Notes: generated from the letters alone by a model not told the origin. Counted from the first letter of the stretch, positions 1 through 13,284 are shown. The stretch is 64,000 bases of DNA from Tetrahymena thermophila SB210 (GCF_000189635.1 NW_002476030.1:182458-246457), one strand, 5' to 3'. Program-made: numbers and translations.

Positions 1-180
1 AACCTTACTAAGAAAATCTCCAATTACATTTTTCAATTTTTGATTTGAATAGAATTATTAATAATCATGCTCTTTTTATTCTTAGTCTCCCTCCATTTAA
101 ATTACTTGTTTAGCTACAAATTTACCATGGTTTGTAATTGGTAATAAAGGTATATCTAAAGTATTTTGTTGAATATCCAT
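1..180 (-). CDS. OSCA/TMEM63-like channel paralogue, N-terminal 60 codons (cut by window edge)
   Basis: The frame opens at an ATG at 178-180 and runs without TGA to the left edge, so only the first 60 residues are visible. TAA/TAG codons are read as Gln. The start resembles that of the complete gene at 1023-3380: both have a short variable lead followed by the shared motif DIPLLPI near residue 10. This places it as a tandem head-to-tail copy. The channel domains lie outside the window, so the family call rests on this N-terminal similarity and on adjacency alone. Confidence 0.55.
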
Positions 181-1022
181 TTTGAAAATTTAATGTTTGC
201 TTTTTAGCTTATTGCGTTTTTTGATTTAAAAAATAATAAATTTTTTAATTAAAAATATACATTAAAAGATAAAGGCAAATCTAAATATAAACCAATAACA
301 ATAATTTAACTTTTCGAAGATATTTTAAACAATGAGTAGCTTATTTCTTATAGATAAAGAAAGATAATTTTTGTTCCTTATTTGTTCATTAATTTATTTA
401 TTTGTATGAAACAAACAATTCAACTATTTTAAAATTTAATTTATAACTTCTAAAATAGAATAAAAAGAATTACATAAAATTCTAAATAAACAATGTATTA
501 AAATAATAAAAATAAAAACCATTTCTTAAATGATATTTAATACTATCATTTGCTTCCTATTAAATAACATATTTTAGATTTTATAATTTAAATCTTTTAT
601 TTTTTCTTGATTTATAATTATCATAAATACTTTGGAATATATATTTATAAGAAATTAATTTTAATTAATATGTTTTTTATAAAATTGTTTGTGTATTAAT
701 ACAATATAATTTTTTCAATATTATTATTTTATTTGAAGGAAACTAATTAAAATAAAATATAAATTTAAATCTAATTTTTGATTGAAAATATAACTTAGAT
801 ATTTAAAATTGATTTTTTATTATAATTAAAATTTTAATAAAATTTTTTCTCGTTTCAAAGGATATTATCAAGAATAATAAAAATGGAAAACAATTTTTAA
901 TGAAAAAATAGTCTGGTAAATGAATAAATTACTTAAATTTATCAACTTTTGATACAAATTATATTATTTTAATAAGATACAAATGTTTTTTTTAATATGA
1001 TTAGATCATTTTTTATTTGATT
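181..1022. other. Intergenic, between tandem channel genes
   Basis: About 840 bases of very AT-rich DNA lie between the stop of the complete channel gene and the start of its left-hand paralogue. Both genes are on the minus strand, so this holds the terminator of one and the promoter of the other. I see no gene, RNA or notable repeat. Confidence 0.6.
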
Positions 1023-3380
1023 TCAAGAATTGTCACCTTCTTATGATGTCATAAGCTAACTGATAAGCAGCTCATTTTAAAAATATTATTTTTTTTCTGT
1101 AATTTTTAAGTAATCTATAGTTGCTTGCCTTTTGGTTGCAGGGTTTTCTCTGTCATAGTCAGTTATAAAATTAAGTTTAACTTAATCATAGATTTCCTGA
1201 TTTGGGGGAGCGTTTTAGGTTTAAAAGTATTTTTAATTAACTAGTTTTATTGGTACGAAAAAATGTGCTATTGCAACAATAATACCAATCAAGGCAGGAA
1301 AATCATAGTAGTCAGTATCAGTAGTCATTTAAATGAAGAAATAAGCTGAAAAGGAATAAATTATAATTGACATTTTGAGCATTTCTATCATATTGTAACT
1401 TAAAGATGATCCCATATTATAAGGAACTGTTCTTCTTTTTATTAGGTCGTATTTTGAAGTGAAGTATTAAATCGTTAGAGCTAAAATAGAATATAAGATA
1501 CAAATAGGCATTACAGTGCAATATGCTAGAGTCATAAAAAGTGTTCTCATTGTTTAAGAATATTAGAATTCTATCATAAAAGGAGGCTCTTCGAATGTGG
1601 TAAGAAGTTCCTTTTGAGTTAGAACACATTTTTCTTTATCTTTTAATACTTTATTTCTGAAGTAATTTTTAATTAAATTAGGATAACTGATTAAAAACAT
1701 GATTATTGGTAGGAAGGTATTAAATAGAAAGATACTATTTTAGTTATTCAAAACACCCGCTCTGTTATATAACATAGAATAGTATGTCGTATCATTTAGG
1801 ATAATTTTGACTAACAAGGGAATAAGTATACTGTTGACGAATTGAGCCAAACATAAGAAATAAGCAAAGCCTAAATTATAATTTGTTCTTGTGTGCAACT
1901 TCTTAAAGTTAACAACTTCTCTAACTGCTTTTATAAGGAATAAATTAATGACAAAGATCAAAGTGGAAATCATAAAAGAGAAAGACTAAATAATAGCCTT
2001 TTCTTTAAAGGTCATAACTTCTTTCCTATTTTTTGTATAGTTATACTAAACATAGCATAATAAATAAATGATTAGTGATCCACAAAAGAGGCAAAGCAAA
2101 CCAATTATTATTGCTATTGCTATCCTAACTATTCTATTTATAAGAGAGACATTTAAATTTTCCCAGAATATTTCAGTTGGTTCGGGAGCTTGTCTGATTC
2201 TTAAAACATTTTTTCTGTAAATAATTTGCTTGTTTTTTGCTAATTCTATGATATCCTCTTTCTCTTATTCTGACTAGAAAGTGACAAGTGCTATACCCAC
2301 AAAGTACTTTTTCATGAATTCAGTGCCTTTACCGTCTCCCATTTTGAATTCAAACTGCTCTATTTCTTTATTTATTTCTTTAATATTCTAATCAAACTCG
2401 AGTATACTTGTTGAGTCACTAAACTTCTACTTTTTGATTTAGTCCTTCAGTAACTTTTATTTTTGCTAAATCACTTTTTCTTTTTTCTCTTTTAACTTCT
2501 AAAGCTCAGTCAAATTATAGCACATATTAACTCTAACAACTTTTAAAGGAATTCCTATAAGACAACGGTTTTCAAGGAATTCTTTCAAATCATCATCATA
2601 GTCAATATTTGGGAATCCTGGAACCTATATTTCTATAGGAATATTGCTAATCATAACAGTATAATCTCCAGGAGAAATGCAAACCTCATCTGCTATTTAA
2701 TCTAACTGTCTTTATGTGTAAATAATGTATTAAGTATAAGCTATTAAAGCAAATATAGTCAAAAGATTTAGCCATTGCTACATAAAAATGCTACTCTCAT
2801 CGCTAGACCTATTTCCTAAAGTATAAACATTCACCCAATTCTTATAACAGGTTAGCTTAGTATTAATAGGCTAACACTCTGAACCTTTTTCATTCTAAAA
2901 TATATTATATAACCCGCTCAACAAAAGAATAATCACAAGATAAAGTATAATCAGCTTCACGAACTAAAAAAACATAGGAAATCCAGAACCTAAAAAGCTT
3001 AAATCTGTAATTTTACAATTTAAATCTAAAGGTTTTCTTTCTACGTTTCTCCCACAACAATCGCACTTGTTGCAGTCATCACCTAAGCTGAGAGTTCTTT
3101 TTTCTTGTTCATTTAACTCAGGCCCTACTCTGGTTGCCTTTCTGTGATCTTCTGCAAGAACAAAATCTCCAGGTATTTTATCAAAATCTACCTTACAATA
3201 TAGATCTTCAATCATTTTATTAACTTGCTCTTGACTCTTAATAGTTGATGTTTACTTTAATTCATTGAGCTTTTAACTTTAGTTGAATGTATTTGAAGTA
3301 GATTAGGGCTCTTATACCCCATTATGACTATGGTTTATTGGCAGCAAAGGGATATCAAATGTCTTAGCTATATTTGACAT
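1023..3380 (-). CDS. OSCA/TMEM63 (CSC1-like) mechanosensitive cation channel
   Basis: One uninterrupted frame of 785 aa, with TAA/TAG as Gln, ends at TGA (complement of 1023-1025). A membrane segment lies near residues 139-158 and a second near 200. A cytoplasmic domain with DYTVMISNIP follows. Near residues 397-408 is APEPTEIFWENL, close to the APEP..I.WENL signature of the OSCA/CSC1/TMEM63 cytoplasmic domain. A run of hydrophobic segments then contains AYCTVMPI (about 621) and KYDLIKRRTVPYNMG (about 645), typical of the family's 7-TM domain. The length fits the usual 700-800 aa. Family members are osmotically or mechanically gated cation channels of the plasma membrane or endomembranes; the role here is inferred. 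No intron is needed. The chosen Met (3378-3380) begins the segment shared with the neighbouring paralogue. Confidence 0.88.
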
Positions 3381-4231
3381 ATCTAACTAACCTTTTACTT
3401 TTTTAATATCTATTACGTTTTTTAATTAAAATATCTAAAATTTAAAGAACTTTAATTAATTGTATTTTTGTTTAATTATATACACACAAATTCAATCAAT
3501 CAATCAATCAATCTAACAAACAAACAAACAAACAAACAAACAAACAAACAAAGAAATTTAGAAACAAACTTCTTTGAGTTATTTACCTCAAATTATTTTC
3601 TATCTCTTCTTGTCAAATATTTAACCAAAAATCTAAAAAATTAATAAATGATGTTCTTCCATCCATCAATAATAAGATAAATTTATTTTAATCAAAACAA
3701 AATATTACATTTTTAATAGAATTTTAAATAGAAATTAGCAAATTAATAATAGAATGGTTGAATCTCTATATTTAAAGTACTTAGGCATACAAATTTTTAG
3801 TATCAATTATAAAGTAGTTAAATATAATTAAGTCTATTTAAAAATTGATTTAAAAGAAAATAGCTAAATAATAAAAAAATATATTAAATATTGCAAAAGT
3901 CAAAATTTTTTAATTGAATTTAATAATTGGCTTGAAATTCTTAATAATATTTGTGAGGTATTTAAATGCAATCAAAGCAATTTGTTATAAAACAAAATAG
4001 TTAAATCATTAAAATTTATATTAAATATTAAAGGCAATACTTTTATTTTTTAACTCACTTAAATAATAATTGATAGTCTTTAATGAATGAATTAAAATTT
4101 TCATTTATATTTTGATAACAAAAAATATTATTGTAGAACTTTTGACAAAGACTATTTAATTAAACATATAATTGGAAAATTAGACATAAAATTTTAAGTT
4201 TATTAATAAAAACTAGTCTAAATCCAATAAA
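3381..4231. promoter_or_regulatory. Divergent intergenic region (channel gene / membrane-GHKL gene A)
   Basis: About 850 bases lie between two divergently transcribed genes, so both promoters should be here. A tetranucleotide microsatellite (3493-3552) is the only obvious structure. I can name no specific factor site. Confidence 0.45.
3493..3552. repeat. (CAAT)n followed by (CAAA)n microsatellite
   Basis: About five CAAT units (3493-3513) are followed after a short break by about nine CAAA units (3517-3552). Confidence 0.9.
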
Positions 4232-7200
4232 ATGAACAAATATACACTGAGATTTCGCTCTAACCAATTAGAAGAAAAGTTTAAGAACGAAGTTTCTCAG
4301 ACTAATTGCTCAATTTTCTTAAAAGTACAAAGACTTTATCTTCTACTGATAACTTTTCCTAATTTAGTAATTACGATATCAGAGAAAAACTATGAACTCT
4401 TAATTGGATAGATAGCATAGCTAACATTTTAAGTTGTTGTTTACTTCTTAATATCAAATTACAGAAGATATGTTAATCTGTGGGTTACTTTACTAAACAT
4501 AGCAATAAGCATGTATATGGTGTTTTAAATTCGTTTTAAAAGCGCTACTATTGGATTAGATGAGAAAGGGACGGAATTTTATTATGGAGCAATAGGCTAT
4601 ATTCTTCATATAACTACATCTTTCTTAACCTCGAATCTAATTATGACATTTGCTCAAACAATTATTTCATTTATTTTGTAAAATTAACTGAAAATATAAT
4701 TTATTATCAAATTCTTTTTGAGTCATTTAATTGCTAAATCATTTCTTTTGTTTGTCAAATTGCATTAATAATTTAATAGAATATACATGAATGACGAAAT
4801 TTATTTATTTATTTATTTATTAATTTTAATTTACTTTTACTTAAATATAATATTGTTATTTATTTATATCATTTAGGTATTTTTGGGTCTTGTGGTCTCC
4901 CTAGTTTAACTTGATTAAATATACTTTTGTGGCTATATAGGTCTTTATGCTAACTGCTTATTATGAAAATCAAAAAAATTTTAGATCAACATTTCTATTA
5001 AGAGATGGCGAAAGAGAGTGGACGTAAATAATAAAGAAAGGACTTCTATAAAATATAATCACTGTTTAATACAACATCAAAAATAATGAGATAAAGCTTG
5101 ACTTGATTAATTAGCAGGCATAAAAGCAATTTAATATTTATAATCAGCAGCAATTTACTGCATTCTCACGAAAGGTTCATATATATGACCAAATAAGTGA
5201 CTATTAACAATCCCCAAAACCCTTAGATTAAAAAAAAATAATTGGCAATCTGTCAGTATCCTAACATAGAAATACTCTGGAGAATAAAATAATAACTTTA
5301 ATACAGTAGTATATGCTCCAAAAAAAAGATAAAGCTTGTGCTAAATTAATTAATAAATAAAATGAAGCAAAACAATATAAAAACTAGAATCCTAAAAATA
5401 AGTAAGTAAGTACTTCATGCATATAAGATCAAGACAACCAAACGAATTATTTATTCTATGGAGTGTATAGAACTTCTGAAGAAAATGCAGAATAAATAAT
5501 ATCTATTAAAGTCACTGTATATCGCTTTAAAACACAATATTCTTGTTGCTTAGTACTCAGTGAAAAAACTAAAAAAATAAAGATAAAATCTTTAGAAGAG
5601 ATAAATTTTGGCTTATAAAACAATATTTTTCAGCTATGCAAATTTACAGGTAACTAAGATTTTTAAAAACATTTTGATTTTGAGCATTTTATCTTCATAA
5701 TTAAGTTGAAAAAATGTTCATTTTTTTCAGTTTAAAAATGTTTTTTTATTTTAATTGATAAATTTAAAAAATTTAACTAAAAATTATTTTTTTAATTTTT
5801 TGAACATTTTTTTTTTTGATAGAAGCGAAAAAAAAATAGGCTGAAAAAAGTATTTTTTTATAATAAAATTTTTAGTTTAGTTGTTTATTATTGTTCATAA
5901 AAATAATCAATATATTAATTAATTTAACAAATAATATTTTTTTATTTAATAATTGATTTCTAAATATGATCTTTTGATTAAAAAAGGCGAGAAGCTGTAA
6001 AGTATTTTAATTAATGTATAAAACCAAAACTTTGTGAAAGCTGTTATATCTTAAGGATTAAATTAAATATATAACTATAGAGATCATGCTAATGTCTTGA
6101 AAAATCAGTTTAAAATAAAGTTTGAAAATCTTCCTATATCTTAAATATCATTAGATTAATTTTAATAATGTATTAGTTAAAGATACTTTGATAAAGCTAA
6201 TGAGATAGATCTAAGATTTCAATTTTAAAATTGCAATACCTCAAATTTTATTAATACTTATGTGGAATATTTTTACTAGGCGATTATGAATCTAATTGAC
6301 AATTCAATAAAACATCAAAATAATAATGGTCCTAACACCCCAAGAAAGTCTTATTATGGTTAAAATCATGTTTTAGAGAAATCTGAGTTAAAAATAAGAA
6401 AAAGTAAATACATTTAAAAATCACCATAAACAAAAAAACAGATAGATGATAGTAAAAATAATAATTTTCTTTCATGCAGAAACAAATAAGAAGAAACTCA
6501 AACTTAAAAAACTTTAGTAAGCATAAAAGAAATTATAATTTCTCTTGAGTTATTAAAAGGTGAAAATGAATAATCAAATATATTCAAAGTATCTGTGACT
6601 GACCAAGGCAAGGGAATGTCTCTCGAAGATCTAATTTACATACTAGAAATAGTGGGCACACAAAATCCAGTTTATAAACCTGATTATCAGAATTACAGCT
6701 TTCTTGGATGGAAAAATAATTTGTAAATAATAGGAAAATTAGGTCCATTCTATAATTTTTATATTAAAAGAAACATAAATCAGGTAATAAAAATAAATAT
6801 TTTAAAAATTAATTAAAAATTGAAATATTTTTTATTTAAAAAGGGCCTAGAGTACCATTTTTATATCTATCAAAATATAGATATCTTAAATAATTCTGAG
6901 TAGAAATAATGCAAAGTATTTTAAAACTCTCTCTTTGATAAAAGCTTAATAGAGTCTAATAATGAGTATTTCCATATCAACAACCTAAGCGAGTTAAAGG
7001 AGAGGAGAAATTTATTTAATTCCTTTAGCAAAAATGTAATCAAAAGTAATGTCAGTCTTACATTTACAAATTGTAATATAGCCTTCTAGTAATATGTCAA
7101 CAATCATAATGCTGATGCTGCTAAATAAGATGAACCAAATAGTTCTATTTCTATTTCTTCTGAAAAATTCTTTACATCTAACATTTATTTCTAAAAGTTT

Positions 7201-7266
7201 AATACTAAATTTGTAGAATCATTTTCTCCTAAATAGTAAGACTAAAAATTTCCAAAGTAAAGTTGA
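4232..7266 (+). CDS. Membrane protein with PAS-like and divergent GHKL ATPase domains, paralogue A
   Basis: Exons 4232-4677, 4877-5649, 5987-6783 and 6844-7266 give 812 aa ending in TGA. Exon 1 and the start of exon 2 encode about five or six hydrophobic segments (residues about 30-170). A W-containing segment (EREWTQIIKK, then NIITVQYN) resembles PAS domains. Exon 3 carries conserved NYRDHA (His440), an N-box-like MNLIDNSIKHQ (about 507) and a G1-box-like DQGKGM (612-617), as in histidine kinases. The usual glycine-rich G2 box is missing; GWK..LQIIGKLGPFYNF stands in its place. No canonical phospho-acceptor H-box or receiver domain is seen. The C-terminal exon is polar and Ser/Asn/Gln-rich. 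Introns were placed by matching paralogues B and C. A membrane sensor is inferred; ATPase or kinase activity is unproven. Confidence 0.8.
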
Positions 7267-7899
7267 TGTAATAAATTGTAATTATTATTTTTTTTTTTTC
7301 AAACTAAAATAGTAATTGCCAAAAAAAATAATATCTCATTATGCAAATGAAATAATATCTTGAATTATATTTACAAAATAAATAAATAATTTGTATTCAA
7401 CCATTTTTAAATTTAAATATTAAAAACCATTTTTATATTTTTTGAGTAGAAAAAATTTTATTTCAAGTGATTTTGTGTCTAAATAAATAAATAAAATATA
7501 AATTTTTATTTCAGGTAAAAAGCTAACTCATTTAATTTAAAGTGTTAAGAATCATTTTTTATATTTTTTTAAAAGAACAAATTGTATTCGAAGTGATTTT
7601 GTAATCTCTATGAAAAAATTGTAAATTTTTGTTTTTGTAAAAAAATAACTCAAAATTAAGTAAATTTTACATGGAAATTTGATGGAATTTACTTTAATAT
7701 AAAGCTAATTAAGTAAGTAAATAAATAACAAAATCTAAAAAAAGAAACAAATTAAATAAATATTGATCCATTCATCGACAGACATTTAGTAGAATTACTT
7801 CTATCTAATTAATTAATAAATCAATCAATAGAAAATACTGGATATATAAATATTAATTAACAAAGATAAGAAAAAGGTTTAAAAGACAAATAAATGGTA
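7267..7899. other. Intergenic between paralogues A and B
   Basis: About 630 bases of AT-rich DNA with many short A and T runs, holding the terminator of A and the promoter of B. No gene or RNA is seen. Confidence 0.6.
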
Positions 7900-10821
7900 A
7901 TGAATAAATTTACATTAAATTTCTAAAGCTAATAGCTAGAGGAATAATATCAAAAAGAAATAGTAGAAGTCAACAGAATCATTTTTTTTAAAGCGCTAAA
8001 AATGTATCTTTTATTAATATGCATTCCTGGTATAATTATTAGCATCTCAATGTAATAGATGATTTCACTAAAAAGTTAATTAGTGGCATTATTTCTCATT
8101 ATACTTTACTATTTTTTAGCAATGAAATATCCAAAATACTTTAATTAGTTGATTTTTTCAATTAACTTAATGTTTTCTATTGGAATGGCTGTTTAAATGA
8201 AAGTATATGGCACAAATCTTGGTATTGATGACTAAGGCTTCCTTTTCTTTTATGGGTGTGTTATATACACTCTCTAAATAACTCTCTCTTACCTAAATGC
8301 TAGTCTTAAACTAAATTTTGCACAAGTTCTTATTTCGTTTGGTTTGTAATCCTTTTAACTAAATATTTTAAATAAATAACATTTATTTAGAGTAGGAGTT
8401 GTTCCTACTAATTTCATATAAATTTATTAGTTTTGATTAATTTGATTAGTCAGTCTTTATAAAAATCTAAAATAAATTAAAACAATCAATTTGTGGTTGG
8501 CTAATATTTTTCAAAATTAAAATAAATTATTTTTTAATAATATATTTCAAAGGTGCTTTTGGGTGCTATGGTCTCCTAATTTTTATTTTCTTAAATATTA
8601 ATTTGGCGCTTCTTAGCTATTTGTCTTATTTATGCAATATACAACATAAAAGAACTAAAGGGAGAATTTCTTGCTCAGAGATAGTGAAAGAGAGTGGTCT
8701 AAGATAGTCAAAAAAGTAGTGAATTCTAGCATAATAACAGTAAAATATGACTAAAAAAACAACTAGCTCAAGCTAGATATGATAAATGACCAAACAAAAA
8801 AGATTCTCAATTTGAGTAATTCTGAAGATTTTAAATCGTTTTCTAGAAAAACTATAGTATTTGATAGATTTTAGGATTACTAGGAGGATGATCCAAATTC
8901 AAGTTTTGAAGAAAGAAATAAAGCTTTTTCATTATTAGAAATAAATAAATAAACCTAAAAGAATACTCTTGAAAACAGAATTATCAGCACTATTAAACAA
9001 TATATTTCTTATAAAATAAATAATAATGATTAAGAGTAAAATCAAGTAGAATATTCTCCTGAGATAATTAAAAAGCCAACAAGAATGTCAGTTTTTACTC
9101 CTACCTCATAATTTAATCCAGAGAAAAAGGTTGCTGATTTATTCTATGCTGTCTACAAAACAGATGACAATTAAGAAGAAAAAAGAATTTCGATTAAAGC
9201 AACTGCCTATCAGAACCAAACCGAATATCACTGCTGTCTAGTTATAAATGAAGAAACTAATAGACTTAAAACCTAATGTTTAGAAAAAATAAACTAAAGT
9301 TTATAAAGCTCTTTATTTGAATTCTGCATATATACTGGTATTTATTTATTTATTTTTCCCCTTTTATTTATTTATTTTTCCCCTTTTATTTCAAATTAAA
9401 ATTTCAGATTTTTTTATTTTCATAAAATAAATAATTTAGAAAATAATTTTAAAATACATAAACTAAATAATTAAAACAAATTATAATATAAAAAATAGGA
9501 GATAAGCTTCAAAATATAATGAAAAATATTTCAAAAGAGAGTATAATTAGGGCAAATATATCTCAATGCTTTAACTTTCTATATAATTATAAAGATCACG
9601 CAAATACGATAAAAAATTAGTTTAAAATGAAATTTGATAATTTTAATATATCTTAGCAATCACTTGAATAAATTGAAAATTAAATATACTTAAGATATTT
9701 AAACAAGATTGATGAAATTTAATTAAAATTTTAGCTCATAAATTGCAATCACGATACACAAATTACAACTTACACAGATTAATTCTTGTAATGCCTGATG
9801 AATTTAATAGAAAACTCAATTAAATTTCAATAAAATAATATAAAATGCAGTAGCTATAACTAGAATAGTTGTAGAACACAAATTTCTTTAAACGAAATTA
9901 ACTCTAATAGACACCTTAAATCTAGAAAATATAGTCCTAGCTTTAGTCCTAGGTTCCTAAAATAAATTAATTTTTAAGAAGAAGAAAAGTAAGAACAGGC
10001 AAATTTAAATATTAATGAACTACTTAGTTAAAATTCTAATTCAAAAGGAAACGAAATTATAATTTCATTAGAATTAATAGAAGGAGATAATGAAAAATCA
10101 AATATATTTAAAGTTACTGTTTAAGATAGTGGAAAAGGAATGTCAATAAATAAAATACAGTAAACTCTAGAAATTATTGGAACAAAGAGTCCTGCCTTTA
10201 ACTTTAACTATTAAAGCTATAAATAAATTGGATGGAAAGTAAATCATTAAATCATTGGAAAATTGGGCCCATTCTATAACTTTTTTGTTTTGAGTGAAAT
10301 AAATAAAGTAAAATTTTCTTCTTAACTTAATTAATTAATTTATTATTTGTTTATAAAATTTTCCATTTATAATAATTAATTTATTTAAATAAAAAAAGGG
10401 ATTAGTCTTTCATTTTTACATATTTTAAGATGTTGATATTCTATTAAATAAAGACTTTAAATAACTTAAGCTTTTCTAAAATTAGCTTTTTTAAAAGTAT
10501 TTAGAAGAATCGAAAAAGACATATTATCATATTGATAATATTTAGGAGTTACGACAATCTATTTCTAATTAAAACTTTTCACCTATTAATAGATTGAGCA
10601 GTGTCACAAATTAATATCAAAATAGACCTTCTTTATTCTCGTAATTTCCAGGGAATATAGACCAACAATTAAATGATACAATTTCTATTTCGTCAGAAAA
10701 AATGTAAAAAACACTAAATTCACCTAAAAATTTAGATTATTAAATGTCGAAAATATACACAATTGATAAAATACCTACATTAAAAAATAAATATGTTATA
10801 AGGGATCAAAATTGTATTTGA
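7900..10821 (+). CDS. Membrane protein with PAS-like and divergent GHKL ATPase domains, paralogue B
   Basis: Exons 7900-8345, 8553-9337, 9499-10307 and 10399-10821 give 820 aa. Exon 1 (446 nt) and exon 4 (423 nt) have exactly the lengths found in paralogue A. The start aligns with that of A (MNKFTLNFQSQQLEEQ); an in-frame ATG lies 6 nt upstream at 7894. Membrane segments are followed by CFWVLWSP and a PAS-like SEREWSKIVKK block. Exon 3 has NYKDHA (His444), MNLIENSIKFQ (about 511), DSGKGM (620-625) and IIGKLGPFYNF. The N-box carries Glu in place of Asp, and again no glycine-rich G2 box is visible. It lies in tandem downstream of A in the same direction, which suggests local duplication. Confidence 0.8.
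9341..9388. repeat. Two-copy tandem repeat inside intron 2 of paralogue B
   Basis: A TTTA-rich unit of about 22 bases ending in CCCC occurs twice in a row inside intron 2 (9338-9498). It stands out by its C tracts and has no apparent function. Confidence 0.7.
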
Positions 10822-12577
10822 GATTTCAATAAAATACCATATATCTATTATAAATTAAATCTTTATTTATATTTAATTCTTATTTAAAATATGTTCGTTA
10901 TTATATTTTTAAATTGATTTTTAAATATTCATATTTTTTATTAAAAAATAAAAAATTATTAATGTATTAATAAGTTAAATAAATTAATTTTAGCTTTTTA
11001 AATATTTCTTGAGTAGGAAAAATAAATTTAATAGAGCAATAAATATTATTTAATAAAATAAAAAAAGGTTTTGAAACAGGCTTCAAACCTGATAGAAAAA
11101 AAAATGTTTAATCAAAATTTAGTTTTTTAAAGAAGTAAATCTAAAATTTTTTATTAAAAATTTAATCTTAAATTAAATATTTTTATATAAAATTAATGAA
11201 AAAAAATGTTAACTCAGATTAAATGTTTGAAGTCAAATTAAAATAAAACTTTGCTAATTGTGATTTTCTATTTATGAACTCACTTTTCAAATTAGGAAGC
11301 TGTTTGATTTTTTTAGCTTCAAAAATCAATAAAAATTACATAAATTATTTTTTGATTGTTGATTGTTGTAATCAAATTTCCCTTGTTTATAATTTTCTGC
11401 CTCTTAAATATTTTAAGCGACAAATTAAACCTAAATTTTTATAATATTTTTACTCAGTTTAAAGCAAAGAAATAATATTTTATAATAAAAATAAAAAATT
11501 AGTTTTATATTTTTTTTCTCTATTCTATATATTCATATCATAAATTAAATATTTAATGTGATATATTAGCAAATATTAATCATTTTATTTTTATCAGCGC
11601 CAAAAAATAATTTCAGCAAGCAAGATATTAAATAAACAGAAAATTTACAGATGTATTATCAATTCTTAATCTATTTTGAGAAATTTTAGCTTCGAATTAT
11701 TTCTGAAATCCTTTAGATAAAGAGCAGCTTAAAAAATCAAAAATTAATTAATTAATTTTTTAAACTGATGATAAATAAAAATACAAAAATTATTTATCTA
11801 ATTGTAAATGAATCATTTGTATTTTTTTTTATAAATAGATTTAAATTTGATTTAAATTTATTTTTTCATAAAAATTCAATAAATATTTAAAAAAGTAAAA
11901 ATAAATAATAATTTTAAAATGTAAATATACAACATTTTTTCTGATATTTTTATGTTTTTCTTTTTGTTATTATCTTCAAAATGAAATAACTTATAAATTA
12001 ATAATTTTGGTGTAATTATTTGTTCTGAAAAGGTAAAATTAATTAAGAATCTTAGTTAGATTATTTTAATATACTGTAAATTTTCCCAAATTACCATGAA
12101 TGAGTTTATATTAACACCCAATATTTTAAGAGAGCAAAATTAATATCTAATGGGTAAAAATAAAAAAATATCTTTTTAAAAGATAATAATTTGCAGTAAA
12201 TATAATAAAATATCAATATTTTTGTGGTAAATTAACTTTGAGTGTTTCATATCCTTTAAATCTGAAGATTAAATTAATATGAATATTTCTATTAAGAACT
12301 CAAAAACTATGTTAAGAATAGAGTAATTTATAGACATATATAATATTTATTTAACATAAAATTCATAAAAAGTAAAATTATAAACCTAAAAACTGTTTAG
12401 TTAATACTATACTATAATAATGTTTAAAAAAATTAAACCTCCTTTTAGATAATTTATTATAAATTTGATTTCATATTCATCGAAAAATCTTCTTCAAGTT
12501 ACTACTTTAGGAATTTTATCTTGAGCTATAAATCAGATTAAAGCTTCAAATAGGTAAGCTTTCCCTAATTTTTAAAA
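10822..12577. repeat. Non-coding flank duplicated through the surface-antigen array
   Basis: No gene is seen. From about 11220 the sequence matches, with small changes, the DNA upstream of the later antigen genes (about 15910-17470, and partly 24140-26160 and 29510-31300). Shared landmarks include CACTTTTCAAATTAGGAAGC near 11281. It is therefore the 5' part of the amplified unit. Confidence 0.7.
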
Positions 12578-13284
12578 ATCCTTTCTAATTAATTTTTCTA
12601 GCTTACAGTCATTCAGTAATTAAAAATTATAATAAATAATTAGTTAGATAACATCTATTTTTCTTTTATTATGACAAATATATCATCCATCCATCCAATT
12701 ATTAATAATTCTATTTAATTTTTCGTCATATAATACTTGTTAAATAATATAATTAATTAATAAAACAAAAATATATGAGTTAAATAAACAAAAAAACCAT
12801 GAATAAAAAATCCTTATTCTTTGCTGCAATCCTTTTAGGCTTGATAAGTTGATGTGGTGATAACTAAACATAGATAACTATTATAAGCAACAATTATTGT
12901 ATTTGTAACGAGGGCTACTACGGATTAAGAATCCTTTTTAATTAATTTTTTCTAGCTTACAGTCATTCAGCTATTAAAAATTTTAATATCTAATTAGTTA
13001 GAGAAACATCTATTTTTCTTTTATTATGACAAATATATCATCCATTCATCCAATTATTAGTAATTTTATTTAAATTTTTCGTCGCATAATACTTGTAAAA
13101 TAATATAATTAATTAAATAAATAAAAATATATGAGTTAAATAAACAAAAAAACCATGAATAAAAAATCCTTATTCTTTACTGCAATCCTTTTAGGCTTGA
13201 TAAGTTGTTGTGGTGATAACTAAACATTGGTAACAGTTGCACTCGTCGATTATTGTGTTTGTAACGAGGGCTACTACGGAAAAT
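12578..13284. repeat. About 352-356-bp local tandem duplication of antigen promoter and first codons
   Basis: The block starting at about 12578 repeats at about 12930. Each half holds the same upstream stretch (TCTAGCTTACAGTCATTCAG, later ATATATCATCC) and then the start of an antigen gene. The left half breaks off in the gene after the codons for GYYG (12924) and jumps back into upstream sequence. The right half continues into the intact gene at 13155. Confidence 0.85.
12799..12924 (+). pseudogene. Truncated antigen-gene fragment with in-frame TGA
   Basis: The fragment begins MNKKSLFFAAILLGLIS like the intact copies. Codon 18, Cys in the intact genes, is TGA here (12850-12852). The fragment continues in frame through matching sequence (CGDNQTQ, later YCICNEGYYG) and stops matching at 12924, where duplicated upstream DNA follows. 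It can encode only a 17-residue peptide and is a relic of the tandem duplication. Its promoter region still looks like that of the intact genes, so it may be transcribed. Confidence 0.85.

Noticed and set aside
1417-1973. Short standard-code reading frames on the minus strand
   Set aside because: They are pieces or shadows of the single 785-aa channel gene, broken only because TAA/TAG were taken as stops.
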